A stretch of DNA of 64,000 nucleotides, taken from Zeus faber. Its lineage: Eukaryota > Chordata > Actinopteri > Zeiformes > Zeidae. The translations under genes were made by a program, and so were the position numbers. The DNA is taken from positions 29,431,499-29,495,498 of the forward strand of contig OY482849.1 of assembly GCA_960531495.1 (NCBI GenBank). The letters are read 5' to 3'. Below the pieces are notes generated by a model, which saw only the letters and a list, made by a program, of their open reading frames with translations, had not been told where the DNA came from and did no database searches. Positions 32,936 to 45,885 of the stretch are shown here, one piece after another. Numbering within the stretch: position 1 is the first letter of the stretch; each line of letters opens with the position of its first letter.

Positions 32936-35900
32936 CATTATTATTCCTATCAATATTGTTATGGTAGTAGTAGTGATAGTAGCAGCACATACACCTCTAA
33001 AAGTCAGCATTAAGGTCACCTCCCAAGTTCTGGTTGCCAGTGAAAAAGTCAAAAGACAAACTGTAATAATTCAGAGAAACTAATGAAGTGATGGTGTCAA
33101 TACACAGTGAACCAGGTACACATTGGTCAAATGTAGTATGTTACTTGGAAAAAAACGGCATTAATAATAATGTTGGAGGAATGTGCTATGTCCTATGCGC
33201 TGTCACATTTTGTGGCGACTCTAGCAGTTCGAGGGACAGTGGTATTGTAACTCAACAGCGTCAATCAGGTTTTTTGCAAAGAAACAACAGCGGTTTATGA
33301 AATAAGGACAGGAGTGGCAGCCCGAGGAGCACAGGGACACTCGAAAGACTGGCAGCGTGCTGACACCTGGCAGACAGGATGAACGAGGCGTCAAACGACA
33401 CAGCCCGGCCTCATCAGCGCTTCTGATCGCTCCCATGATCACCGGCACATTATGCATCCCCTAAGAACGTAAACGCTCCTCTGTTTCCGCGAGGCCGTGC
33501 TGTAGGCCGCCGCTGCCCGTGCGATCCGCAGGGCGTGCCGGAGGTCGGGTCCCTCTCTCACCCTGGCGGGACATGGAAGAGCTTTTCCAAGTATAGAAAT
33601 ACAAAAATACACTGCTTACTTTTTCTTGAACGAACAGGCAGACGGGTAGGCAGACGACATCCTCGGGGTGATTCATTGAACCAAAGCCGGTCCTTAGTTA
33701 CTCTTTGTATTGTTAGCACATTAACACAGACACAGAGACAAATTAAGAGCACTTGGGAGTTTTGGGGATTGGATTGGAGATGGGATCCATGCCAGGCCAC
33801 TCTCCCGTCACTCCAGCGCTCGGCGCAGGGTTCGCAAGGGCTAACGGGGAGCCGCACTTCACAAGGCAGGCCGTAAAGTAAGATAAATTAGAAATGAGAC
33901 CGGGAGACATATTGAGGCATCCGGCTTGGAGGATTTGTTGATTGAGCCCTTAACACAGGAAATGCATAATAAATGCTGGTTCACCGGCTGTGGTGAATTT
34001 CTCTCTCTGATGGAATGTGTGGACTAAATGTCCTGACGGAAATTGCTCTCCATTGAGAAACAATGTTCCAATTCTGCGGCTGAATTGAATGCGGAGATGA
34101 TTACAAATGCTCTTCACCGGAGCAGATGCAGGAAATGTGTGTTTCCTATGAGAAAAGGGTAGGATTCAATTCTGCATTTGAGCAAAACAAGGCGTCCCGT
34201 TTTTTGTTTGTCCACAGATCATGAGTGAAAATGCAAATAATGAACATGTTCTATTTTCTACAGGTGACAAGCTGACGCCTCAGTTGCACCAGATTCAATC
34301 TCTGCAGCGAATTGTAAGAAACCCGCTGCCAATAATAACCTGGACAATATAAATGATTCCATCAGCAGCAACTTTGAAAAGAACCTGAGAAAACGACTTA
34401 GTTCTATGTTTGCTGTACGTTTCAACACAAGTACTTCCTACTTCCATTCAATCTAAATGTTCCGGCAAAAAATAAAGCATTTGCTCCTGAACTTGAACAT
34501 TTTGTCAGCCATAGATAGATAATAATAATAACAATAAGAACTAATGATGACAAAAAAAAAAACCCTGTAGCCGGGTGGAAGAGAAGGCGTGGGTCAGAGA
34601 CCCTGACAAATAATCATTTATTTTGCAGGCCTTCTCTTTAGTTCCCATTCTGCTGATGAACACACAAAACGTTGCCGCTTGCCACTGAAAAGCAGAGGCT
34701 TGTTTCTCCTCATCTATATTTGCTCTTTGAACATCCTCCACACCGAGGTGGTTCTAGGCATGGGCACCAAATGCTCTGACTACCCCCCACCCAGCCCACC
34801 ACGCTTCTGCCCAAACTTCAAAAATAACTGAAAACTATTCATCATCACAAACATGCCAGATCGAAACAATGAAAGTATAGTTATATCCAGTGCTTGAAGT
34901 GGGCCGGTACTCACCGGTACTCAGTACCAGCCCTTCTATGCTTTATTCTTTGGTGTACCTGGACTTTCTCTTGCACACTGGCACTTCTCACAAGCTGCCG
35001 GTGCTCTGTTCTGCCCTCTCAAGTGGACTGATCAGCTGGACATATTGTAAAATATATCATATTTTATTGAGTCAGAGGCAACTTTTTTTTTTTTAATGAT
35101 TGGGTTTGCCATGACGTCATCGACCATATGTGGACGTGGAGCGGGGATTTCTTAAGATTGAGGGCAAATCCCTGTTTCTGCTTTGTGTTTCGCACCTCTT
35201 TGTTGGAAACAGCTGGTTTCATCCATTATCTATTCCACCACTTCTGGTGCCATCGCTGGTAAAGGCCTGCTGCCCGCGCTCTCTGGTTCAGGTGCATCAG
35301 AAAGAGCTCCAAGTTTGTATCGGGTCGAGGGACGGCAGGAAGCGATGCTGCGTTCCATGGCAACTCGGAAAACTGTCATTCGTGTCGGTAGTTCCCGTGA
35401 TAACATAACAGCAAATCTGCAGAGTAGTTCAAAACGACGTCACGGCCTGCACCACCCTCCTGAAAGGAGGCGGTGCAGTTAGAGAGAGAGAGAGCGAGAG
35501 GGGGCGAGGGAGAGAGGAGGGGGGGGGGAGGGAGAGAGAGAAGAAGGGGGTGGGTGGCTGGGAGTTAAAGTCTCGGAAAGTTGTACAAAAAAAAACACCC
35601 AGTTCAGGAGATCTTCGGGGCAAAACAAAATGTCAACTTTCAGAACATTTAAGGGGTAAACAGGAACTTAAAGCGGGTTTGTCCAGTAAAGAACTTAAAT
35701 AAATTACACTCGGTACCAAAATAAGCCATTCAGCTGCTGTCTACAGGGACTGAAGAGAAGAACAACTCTCAAATTGGAAGATGATTCCTCTCCGCTGTAC
35801 GTGTGTATTCCACCAATGTTTGTGCGGTGGGCGATACGATAAATAGTTCATGTTCATGCTTGCGAGTGCGTGTGCGTTCGGGTATTTTGGGGAAATCCAA

Positions 35901-36191
35901 GGATGCATTTTCTCCGTGCCCTTTTAGTTTCTGCTGATCACTTATTGAAATCCCAACTGGTTATCTTAAGCCAGATTTGTACAGTAAGCAAAGCCAAATA
36001 TTACACATAAAATATCAAATAAATCATATACGGTTCCGCCCTCAACTTCCTATTGTAAACCAGGAAATCCATCTATATTTTAGCCGTGCTCAGCAGCGCG
36101 GCAGACCATGAAGGCAAAAACATCCTGGCTCTGCAGGGCAGGGGCTGTTACTGCTGTTACCTCGGCTAGGACCGACACACGCATAGACACA

Positions 36192-36267
<76 letters not shown>

Positions 36268-37818
36268 CACACACACACAAGTCGTCTATAAGGACAGTGG
36301 GCTGGGTGAAGATCAAGCCTACGGTTAGACCCGTTAAAAGGAACGTTCAGCTGATGACGGTCTGTTAACATCTCTCTCATGTCCTCCTCCAGGAGGACAG
36401 GGCACCGCTGGGCGGGAGGAGGGAGGGGAGCAGCGACTGACGAGACGACGTGTACCTAAAAGTTCTGTCATTTAGGGCGGCGAGATAAAACTGACATTCG
36501 CGCATACCACTCTTCAATCACTGGTACAAGTTTAACGTGCGGTTACAGGACTCGCGTGGACATCGAAGCCAAATGGAGAAATTGCATTCTGTAACCGGGT
36601 GACAGCAGGTGGGGTTTCAGCGCGGCGAGAGAAACTGGATGCAAGCCTCAAATTACTTTAATATTGAACCACGTCAACACATCGAGCCCCTGCTCCAACA
36701 TGCCCTATTAAACATCTTTTGCCGGGTCCAAATCCTATTCTCATCCCCCCCAACGGTATGAGGAATCCCCGGCAATCCATTTCACCATGTCTAATGAAAA
36801 CAACCTTGGTTTTCAATGAATGACATTAGGCCGTGGCAGCTGGAACAGGGAAGAGGCCACGGAAGAAAAGGAAAATAATATATTCTCTGCAGACAGACAG
36901 GCAGGCAGGCAGACAGGCAGTCATTAGAGGCACTTGCAGTGTGTTGTATTGTCATTGCCCACTGAACCCCTCCGCACGGCTTCAGGCTTGTTCTACTGAC
37001 GTAACCCCGGCAGTGGCTCTGGCAGTTCAATAACAGGTTACACCTCCCAGACCAGCTCTTTAGCCGCCCTGGATGCATCCAAGACAATGCGGCTCTGAGG
37101 GACTGAGGCGGACCGTCTCCCGTGCGACGTCAGTGGGCGGTGCTGTGGCCGAAGCGTAGCGGGCCCCGGGGGTTTGTCAGGGCAACGGCTTTGTGAGAAC
37201 TGTACGTAAGGGTTCAACATGGAGACACAATTTACCACCTTACGCTTTGCTTAACAGGTTAAACTATGTGCTGCTGCCTGATGGTTTTTATGACCCCTCT
37301 AATCCACGAAGCACCGCGCTGAAGGGCCTTACACAGACACAGTCATTCCCTGAGCCGTGGTGAAAAAGACACTACATAACGCCTCTGGTCCTTAATTACC
37401 TCAGCGAGAGGCTTCTAAAGAGCGCTGCAGGAATGAGCACTAAAACCCGGAAATGGGTTTGTATTTCTGCACTTCCCGTTCCCTCGTCTCCAAGTCAAAG
37501 GGTTTTTTGAATGGGTTTTTGGTTCGATGCCTGGAACAAGGTCTGTGGTTAACACGAGCTGAGGAGATTTTCACGTTTTGTTCCTCGACATAAAATACCT
37601 CAATACGTAAATACCCCACTCGTGAATTTTGAAGCTTTTACGTCAAGTGGCTAAATGAGACTACAGAGGCTGTCGGGGACATTAAACGTCATCACGCCCA
37701 ACACGGAAAGTCATCTAGTCACTAGTCGGCCTTTACAACCTCTAGTCCTGTTTAAACTCGGGCTCTTGCAAACCATTCTAACTCAAACTTTCCAACGGGT
37801 AGATTTATATAATACATT
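32936..37818. other. Non-coding segment
   Basis: This is mostly unique sequence. It includes a possible old repeat at about 34886-35000 (agtgcttgaagtgggccggt ... cggtactcagtaccagc, a motif seen in several fish repeats), a homopurine stretch at 35480-35560, an ACGC/CA array (36191-36279) and CAGG/CAGA units (36893-36919). The clean stretch 33880-34310 could hold conserved non-coding DNA, but I cannot test this. Confidence 0.45.
36191..36279. repeat. Compound (ACGC)n(AC)n microsatellite
   Basis: About 15 ACGC units are followed by about 13 AC units. The same composite design occurs at 24935-24974 and 51941-52112. Confidence 0.95.
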
Positions 37819-38542
37819 AGGGGTGTCACGATTCTCCAAATCCATGATTAAATTCGATTTTCGATTTAAACATGTATTTTTTTAGTACTGATGGATATGC
37901 CATTGTTAGACTATTGAGTCTTAAGTTGTAAAGAAAAACACTTTTATTTAAATAATAACAATTGTAAATAATAACAAAAATATGAGAATATGTAAACAAC
38001 GCACCTAAACTGCATTCATGAAGAGCTTTATCAAAACAAGACATTAGAATAATAAACAATAAGTTACTCATGACACTACTTTTAAGTTACACACCAAAAT
38101 AAGAGCAGAAAAACTGATGCTATTTTAGCCAGAGGGGAGCGCTGGTGGTGAAAGGCAAACTAGTACCTGTGTCTTGACTTCTACCAAAACACGATGGGCT
38201 CGGTCGTCATCTCTCGTTTTATGCATCTGTGCGTCCGCCATATTGGAGCGGTGGAGATCCGCTGGTGGGCGGGTGAGGTGTGGACCCTCCGCGGAGCCGA
38301 CCGCAGCCCGCCCAACTCTGAACCAGATTTCACGCACGTGGGTTCGGGGGCCGGGCGAGCCGCAGTGGACACGCCCCAGCGCACACTGCATTTGTTTGAC
38401 CGCCCCAATATGGCGACCATGTGGGGCAATATTACCCACAAAAATACGGGGAGAATCGCAAATATGCTTTTGATTTCGAAGTTCGAAATCAAACGCTCAT
38501 TTAGATCGATTTCCGATTTGGAATCAGAATCGTAATACCCCT
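37819..38542. mobile_element. hAT-type MITE (nonautonomous), TIR aggggtgt(c/a)
   Basis: The left end reads aggggtgtcacgattctcca and the right end, reversed, aggggtattacgattctgat, so the terminal inverted repeats are imperfect over about 25 bp. The 8 bp on either side (aatacatt at 37811-37818 and aatatata at 38543-38550) agree at 6 positions, as a decayed 8-bp target duplication would. The inside is AT-rich near the ends and GC-rich in the middle, with open frames on both strands that resemble no transposase. Confidence 0.7.
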
Positions 38543-39672
38543 AATATATATATATATATATACACATATAGCCTTAGCTTTTTACTTCTGGCGATTGCAT
38601 TTACACTTTAAAAATCATAAAAGTGGTGTTCATCAAGATTATCTTGCTGAGCAAAACGTGTCAGTATCATAAATTTGTGTTTGCCACAGAGCTCATTTTC
38701 AGCCATGATCCAAAATCCATTGGCTTTTTGTCGAGGGAACCAGGTCGATGCTGCCTTCCAGGTTGGCCTCCAACAATACCTCATCCCTGCACCACTCTGT
38801 TAAGGAGCTAAGCTACCAAATGTTTATTGCCCTCCGCTGTCTTAGTAGTAGGCTGAAACTCGCGAGGCACTATGTCATGGAGGCCCTGCTAAACCCCTAT
38901 GGGGGAGATTAATTTATATATAACTGAATAGGTCACTTTCAATTAGAGGCTGCTGAGACCCATAGCTTTAGCAATGATGCTATTACCGCTGTCTGGTTGT
39001 TGGCCAGCGCTACAACCTGGTTATGGCAGTGATTCTCACTCCAACACCCTCTCCATTGACTTGGGGGCGGCTGTTGCCAGCAAAGCGTCATGGCTCATTC
39101 CCCGCTCTGCCACGATATCACTGGCGTCGAACAACAGTGTCACTCAGACGCGAGGAGTTGCCGACCGCGGCCTGACAGTTTTCCACGGCGGCGGCAGAAC
39201 TGGAGACCGGCACAGAGAGTAACGAGGAGTAGATGGCCCCAATGGAGCCAAACGTGTCCCCGAAGCCGACCGGCCAGAGGTCTCGGACTCACGGGTCAGG
39301 CAGGATAGACGCTCGTCAGCGGGGACGCTCCAGGGGGAGGGACGGAATTGGATTTTTCCAGCTCCAAAGAAGATGGATGGGTAGGATGGCGGCCACGGCA
39401 CCTCTGCAGCGAGTGCCGCTGCTGTACGATACCTCGGGGAGGACGGCGGGTGGAAAGGCCAACGCGTCACCGTCGTCCAACAACAACGAGCTGGGACAGG
39501 CGCAGTGGAAAGTAGGGCAAGAACAGAGCGGCCTACTGTAAAAGCCCCCATTACGCTCAGAGACACTCAAGGAACACTTTGGGAGCGTATTGCTCCGCAC
39601 TCCGTCCAGCTTGAGAAACCACTTCTGTTTATGTGTTTAACCATTTATGTGATCATATGCTTGGATATATAT

Positions 39673-39711
<39 letters not shown>

Positions 39712-39911
39712 CACGGTTTTGCACGGATGTGTTGTTGTCAACATTACTTTTAACTTGAGCAGCTTTTTAACTTGAGACTGGTCAACAAGGCTATTGTCTT
39801 GAAATATCTACAATAAAGTACATTTTTATTATTGCCATGGCTATAACACCCAACAAGAAACACTCAAATGCAAATAGTAACAACCTAACCTGCACAAACG
39901 TTCATATTAAC
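38543..39911. other. Segment between two MITEs, with a GC-rich orphan open region
   Basis: AT arrays lie at 38543-38562 and 39667-39706. From about 39120 to 39560 the sequence is GC-rich and open in several frames on both strands. A plus frame with ATG at 39233 gives 102 codons (starts MAPMEPNVSPKPTGQ). I do not recognise it, and composition alone can explain the open frames. It could be a small GC-rich exon or old transposon DNA. Confidence 0.35.
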
Positions 39912-40405
39912 TAGGGATGCAACGGTACACCGTATGTTATGGAACCGTTCGGTACGCCCTCTACGGTTCAATACGCACACGTGAACCGCGGTGTTGCGGT
40001 ATCACTGTAGAAGTCCACTGGACGTGTTGGCGCAGCGTACGGGCGGGGTGCGGCGTGCGGCGTGCACTAAGTGCTGCTTCCCATTGAATCCAATCGCAGC
40101 ATTTCTCTATTTTTGAGAGGTTTATTTTTGTATTTTCTTTCAACGTGCGTGCAGCTACATTTTCCCTTCCATGTAAGAGATAGCCTATGCTCCTCCCTTG
40201 CCGGGAGGTGCCCTGAATGAAGAGGAGCGCACCCACTGTCACGTCAGGTTCACAAAGAGAAGTCACACACGCACTGGTCTGACTGCTAGCTTTTATTTTA
40301 CTATTATTATTTATGCGGGAAAAATACTGTTTATACCTGTTCTACATAAAAATAACTAACTATGGTACTGGTATTATTTACTTTTTTATTGTGAAACATT
40401 TTAAA

Positions 40406-40495
<90 letters not shown>

Positions 40496-40749
40496 CGGAA
40501 ATTAATATTTGAATTATCCACTATCCTGGACACCTCCCCTTCTGTCAGATCAACTTATGAAACTATAACAACCCACCATGAACTTGAACCCCCATCTCCC
40601 CACAGTCATACACAGAGCGTTACACTAGTCATCTATGGCAGACTACTATAGAACATTTTTTACACCATTTTTAAAGTATTTCTTAAATATAAAGATATCG
40701 AAACCGTACCGTTACCGAACCGTGACCCCACTGTACTGTTGCATCCCTA
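39912..40749. mobile_element. hAT-type MITE, TIR tagggatgcaac
   Basis: The left end is tagggatgcaacggtacacc and the right end, reversed, tagggatgcaacagtacagt. The first 12 bases are identical, followed by the cggttcggta-type subterminal words typical of a widespread fish hAT MITE group. The flanking 8-mers atattaac (39904-39911) and gttttaac (40750-40757) match at 6 of 8 positions. The interior contains a TA array of about 40 units (40408-40491), which probably expanded after insertion. Confidence 0.8.
40408..40491. repeat. (TA)n microsatellite inside the MITE
   Basis: About 40 perfect TA units, which are self-complementary. Confidence 0.97.
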
Positions 40750-40813
40750 GTTTTAACCATGAAGACAATCACTGGTTTCAGGGCATGGTTTGTATACCTT
40801 TCCGTACTCTAGG

Positions 40814-40905
40814 GCAGTGATTCACAACCTTTTTCATATCAAGGACCATTGCGGGTGGGGGTTGCTGGGGACCCCCTGGCACTCCTTGAAGGAGTTTTAT
40901 AATTG
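40814..40905 (+). repeat. hAT/Charlie-like terminus fragment
   Basis: cagtgattcacaaccttttt followed by caaggacca and ggaccccctgg resembles the CAGTGGTTCTCAACCTTTTT...GGACCCC termini of Charlie-type hAT elements. No matching opposite terminus was found nearby, so it is a solitary end. Confidence 0.4.
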
Positions 40906-43900
40906 ATTAAACATTAAAAGTGACAAGGTCTGTGAAATTCCACTTGTTTCCATAAACAGCGTAATCCAATTATCCTCATTGTTCCTGTGAAAGACGATAA
41001 GGATGCTGCCGAAAATAGACACCTAAGGAAGAAGTACTTCAGCGGAAGAACTTTGGGGCAAAAGGGTAGAAGGACGGATTTAGCATCAACAGAAAACACT
41101 CTGGATGTGCTTTGCCCCGGCATAACAGCCTCTAAGTGATCCTGGCACGTCGGGCCAATCTGCCGCGTTTCTTCGCAGCAGCAACAACATGGGCACATCG
41201 CACACGGGTTTGGAACAGACATCTGGACCGGCCTATAAGTGCTGGCAAAAACATCTGCCGCGGCGGTGCGGCAATAAAGCCGCGAGCGCACCACTGCGCA
41301 GGTGTTCCTCTGACATTATGTAATTACCCCACATCGGAAAATTGACATAATCACTTCATTTGTTTCCGCTGTTGCTCTGAAAAAGATAAACGAGCCGGGC
41401 ACGCCGCTGTAACACGGGACAACTGGAGTTATGCAGCTGCAGAGCGGCTTATCGCCGACGACCAAATGAAAGGGAACGTATATAAATTAAAAGGATGAGC
41501 TTTAATAATGGGGTTCGGTAATTGATTGCTGCAGTACAGCGCGCGGGCGGACTCAAAGGGAGAACAACCGCGCAAAGTGACACAACTATTTTTTCCATAT
41601 GGTGACGGTACCTTCGACATACGGAGGAGGCTTCCTCAATCTCTTTATTTTACCTCCGGCAAATGACGCGAGACGCGAGGCAATCGCACCTTGGTGTGTA
41701 CCTCTCTTTCTCTGAGTTTCATCAGCGCCATGTGGCGTTTGGGGCCCTGTCTATTCAGATAAGGCTTGGATCCCAAACTTCAATACCAGCTGGTTCAGAG
41801 GCGACTTTCCTTATCATATACACCAGCCCTAGATTTTATAATGAGGATATTGTAATACCAAATCTCCAGGTCTCGAAATGCCTCCACAAAATGCCCCACT
41901 GGATCAAAAAAGAAGGAACCTATGCATTTTGATGACAATGTCCCCTGTTTCTCTTCCTGAAATGGACACACAAGGGATATGTGGTAGTCCTTCGCGTAAA
42001 AGCACGGCTTTCTCTGAGCCCATTTCCCTCCACGACACGAAACAATTCATTCAAACCGGTCCCTTTCAGGATCTCACTCTATTTGTAAATCAACCCTTTA
42101 TTTGCAGGAGCTTGAGTCTACAATGAGTAATACACAATGTGTTCCATACAGATTGTACATCAGGCATTGAAACCGACATAATATGCCAGATCTGAGAAAA
42201 TGCTGTGGAATATGACAGTGAAATCAGGTAATACAATCAAGTCAATCCCCGTTCTGACATTTGTGCCAAGATTGCATGGTCTGAATTACACTTTTATCAG
42301 CTGGTAAACAATATGAGTATCTGTACCCAAATGTACAATGCAACATAAAGAATAATTGGGGAAACATGAGACTAGATACAGACGATGTTCCCTGAGGAAT
42401 GTTATGTCTTTAGAGCGCATGGTTGTGTAAAGCCGTGGTGCTGAACTGGGCTCTCTCAGGGGTTTGTTCCTCCGTGGAAGACGTTTTAAAATACTTTATC
42501 CTGATCGGCTTCAAGATCCCTTGACTGTCCCCAACAACATTTTATGACCCACCGGGCCAATAAAATGTGTCCAAAATAAAACGGAAAGTCATCTTAAAAA
42601 CATTTTTTCCGTCTAGCTGAAAAATGTGTCTTGGCAAAAGAATTTCTGCCGTACCTCCATCTTCGACAAAATACGACCAGCGTGGCCTTTTGAATCCCGA
42701 CAGGCAAATTTAAAATATATAAATATTAAACAGTGTAAAAGTCTGTGCAAAATATCATCTAATCTGTCGAGCACAGCCTGTACCCTTTGGAATATTTTTG
42801 AACTCTTTCCTTCCCTGGTCGAGGAAACTCTTAAAGATTGCCCCAGATCTCCTGTGCCGCAGCTGTACCGCTGTCCCAGGGGGGCGCCTCAAAACGGCAA
42901 CAACATGTTTCCGCGACGCCCGCCTCATTTGCATTCCCAGTCATCAGCGCCGGGACGCGCCTCGCGTTCTTGCCCTCCCACCAGCGAGGAGGGTGAGCAA
43001 AACAGGGAACGCGACGCGTTCGTTCGACTCGGCCTTTTTGACGCTTTGAAACCGCGGCAGCGCGCTCAGAGAGCCCAGGTATGTTCTCTCTGCCGAGGCT
43101 GCGGCGGTAATTGAAAACGCCGCCGTCCGTGGGTCAATGGATAATGCAGTTCTTCCTCCCAAAAGTAATACTGCGATCCATTTTTGTTAGGTATACAGTT
43201 TTAAACGGCGCATTATGAGTGTAAAGGCGCACGTTAAACGTACACGCAAGAGAGACAGTACAAAGCAACGGCGTGGACAAAGAGCGCAACGCCGCCGCTT
43301 TCTATGGATGTAGAAAGCCTTGTTCAGTGATTGTCATCATGCCGTCGCAGGTGCAGCTCAAAATGTATAGAGCGGACAAAAAATGCGACAAAATCAAGTG
43401 GAATCGTTGAAAAGGCTCTAATCAACACCCCCCGCTTCAGACACAATGAGTATTAAATGTATGTTGTTGGCGAATAATTCCCAGCATTGTTATATTGTGA
43501 TGCCATGTTCAAACTGTACGATAATTACATTATAATACGAATGTATTTGTGCGTTTATTGACTATATTTCTGACGTAAGAGGCAACTGAAAAGAGAGTCG
43601 GAGGAGGACGGGGGTTCCCTACCCCATCTCCAAGGCTCTTTCAGTTGGTTCTTTGTCTTTTTCTAAAGCAAAGCCAAATAACCTTAAAGAAAGAGTTCTG
43701 CTTTTTTAAGCTGTTCTCCGTACTATGAGGCTCCATCCCGCCATCAGGATTCAAAACAAGGGACAAATTTAATGAAATTAATGGGGGACAAATCCACAAC
43801 TACATTCAGTGTAAGAGCTCATTCCATGCAAACTGGATTATGTTAAAAAAAAGCAACATTCCCTGTTTGCTGGTGCTATTTTCCTTGCTGTGCCAGATTT

Positions 43901-44589
43901 TTGTTACCGGCGTTACACCCAAATGGGTGACCCGCCCTATTATCTGACATTGAAGAACAGTTACGAAAGAGAGAACACTAGAGATTACCTCGATTCCTCT
44001 CATACTGTATCCGGACAAAAGCCTGGTGTTGAGATGTGCAGCTCTTTGACAGAAACCGGCATACAACCATTTTCGACGAAAAATGTGTTCAAAATATTTG
44101 TTTTTAAATACAGTAAAGTATGTAAATAACTTCCTATATTTGTGCACACTAATCTTTAAGATGAAGTAAACACACAGGAAAAATTGTGTAAAAGTGTCAA
44201 AACACTAAATTTGGCAGGTCACCCATTTATGTGTAACACTAATGAAAATAGCGTCAGCAAACATTGAATTCATACAATAAAACTGAATGTAATTATTTAA
44301 AATAACTCGTCGAATAAGCAAACCAGACTGCTGCGGCATCATGTGTTGGCATCATCTTAGCTCTTACTGAGAGGTGGAGTGAGTTTTTTCACTGAATGCA
44401 CATTATAGTTTTGTGCTCCGTTACTTGCTCCTTGATGTAAGTGTGGAGCCGTGCATGCTGCATGGAGATAAAGCTGGAACCTACCGACCAACCTGGTCTC
44501 ATTTACACAATGTTTTTCTTTAAACAAGGTTGATATCATACAGACTTGCGGCTTCTACAGGAGTAAAAAGTAATTATTATATAGAGTGA
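40906..44589. other. Non-coding segment
   Basis: Mostly unique sequence. A CpG-rich block at 42870-43130 is listed separately. No other feature is supported. Confidence 0.4.
42870..43130 (+). promoter_or_regulatory. CpG-rich block with octamer motif and plus-strand donor
   Basis: A CpG-dense patch contains an atttgcat octamer (near 42927) and CCCAG|gtatgt (GT at 43079-43080) on the plus strand. It could be a promoter with a short first exon or simply a GC-rich patch. No open frame is recognisable. Confidence 0.2.
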
Positions 44590-44925
44590 AATATGTATGC
44601 AATTATTTACAAACGTTTCAAACCCTATTGTTTACCCTGATGCTAGAAACTACAAAAACTACAATTCTGCGTCATTTTGTCATGTATCTTGATGCAATTT
44701 CCTCATAGGTAAAGTAGTTCTATTATAATAAACCTATTATAAAGGAATTATAAAGGAAAAGAAGGTATGGGTGAAAAACCATGCATGTGTTACCAGGGGT
44801 TACTATTTTACCCATGAGGCAATTGCATCAAGACGCTTAACAAAATGGCGCAGAATTGTAGTTTTGGCAGTTTCTAGGATTTGGGTTAACGTTGTGGTTT
44901 CAAATGTTTGTAAATAAATGTGTAA
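44590..44925. mobile_element. Long imperfect inverted repeat (foldback/MITE-like)
   Basis: The left arm (about 44590-44715) and right arm (about 44805-44925) are reverse complements of each other with scattered mismatches. Examples are actacaattctgcg paired with cgcagaattgtagt, cttgatgcaatt with aattgcatcaag, and atttacaaac with gtttgtaaat. The spacer of about 90 nt is AT-rich. No clear target duplication or coding sequence was found. Confidence 0.7.
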
Positions 44926-45885
44926 CTAACCTAACAGCAAGGTCTCTGATTGGTGGAGCTCGATGTGATGGAACTTTTGAAGACATGGGTGAAAAACAAC
45001 ATGGGTATCAATATAGTCAGAACAAAATTAGATTTTAAACCCATGCAGTTAAAATTTTAATACATCCATGCCCCCCCACCGTGGTGTCGTTTGGTCAGGT
45101 TAGTTTAAGCAGTTTTATTGTATGTATCTCTGCCCCCCTCCTGCCCCATGCCCCCCACCATCTAAAGTCGAATAAAATCTCCCCATTCAAGTGAATTGGC
45201 TTACATCTCGTTATGTGTTGCCCGGCAATCGTGCTCCGGGAAACCCTTCAATATAAACATACGTATTTGTGACTATGAGCAGCAGGAAAAAGCGTGAGAC
45301 CGGGTTGTACCGACGTGCTACATGAGGGGCGAGTATAAAACAGGGATCGACGTCAAAAATCCAAACTATTCCCTTAATATGAAAAGGATGCCGGCCTGAC
45401 ACGGGCACATCTAACGTGGCCACCCCTGGTTGTTGTCAGGGACACTTATCGCTGAGAGAGCACGCCAGCCCCGGTTAGACGAGCCATTTAGATTGTCAGG
45501 CCGCTGTATAATGTGCATCGTTTTTCACAGGTGATTCATCACCAGACGTTTGTTGCCGGATGTGTTGGGCAGATGTGGCTGTGGATGACTGAACCGTCTC
45601 AAAGGGGAAAGTGAGAGGGGGAAGGGGCGGCACATTCCACCGTGTCCGGCGGAAGACGCAACCTCCTCCCGGGAGTGAGGAGGCACGGCACGTCAAGTCA
45701 AACGCACTGTCGGGGTTAATGAGGTGGTCGCTTGATCTCATTTAATATGAGAATGTGGTTCTAACGATATAATATATACGGTCATTTAGAAAGCTGATTA
45801 TTTCTAATATCCCGCCGCCTGGCCCGGGTCACCGGGATCAAGGCGGTTAGGTAGGAGTTATATCGTCACGACTCATTTATGTTAT

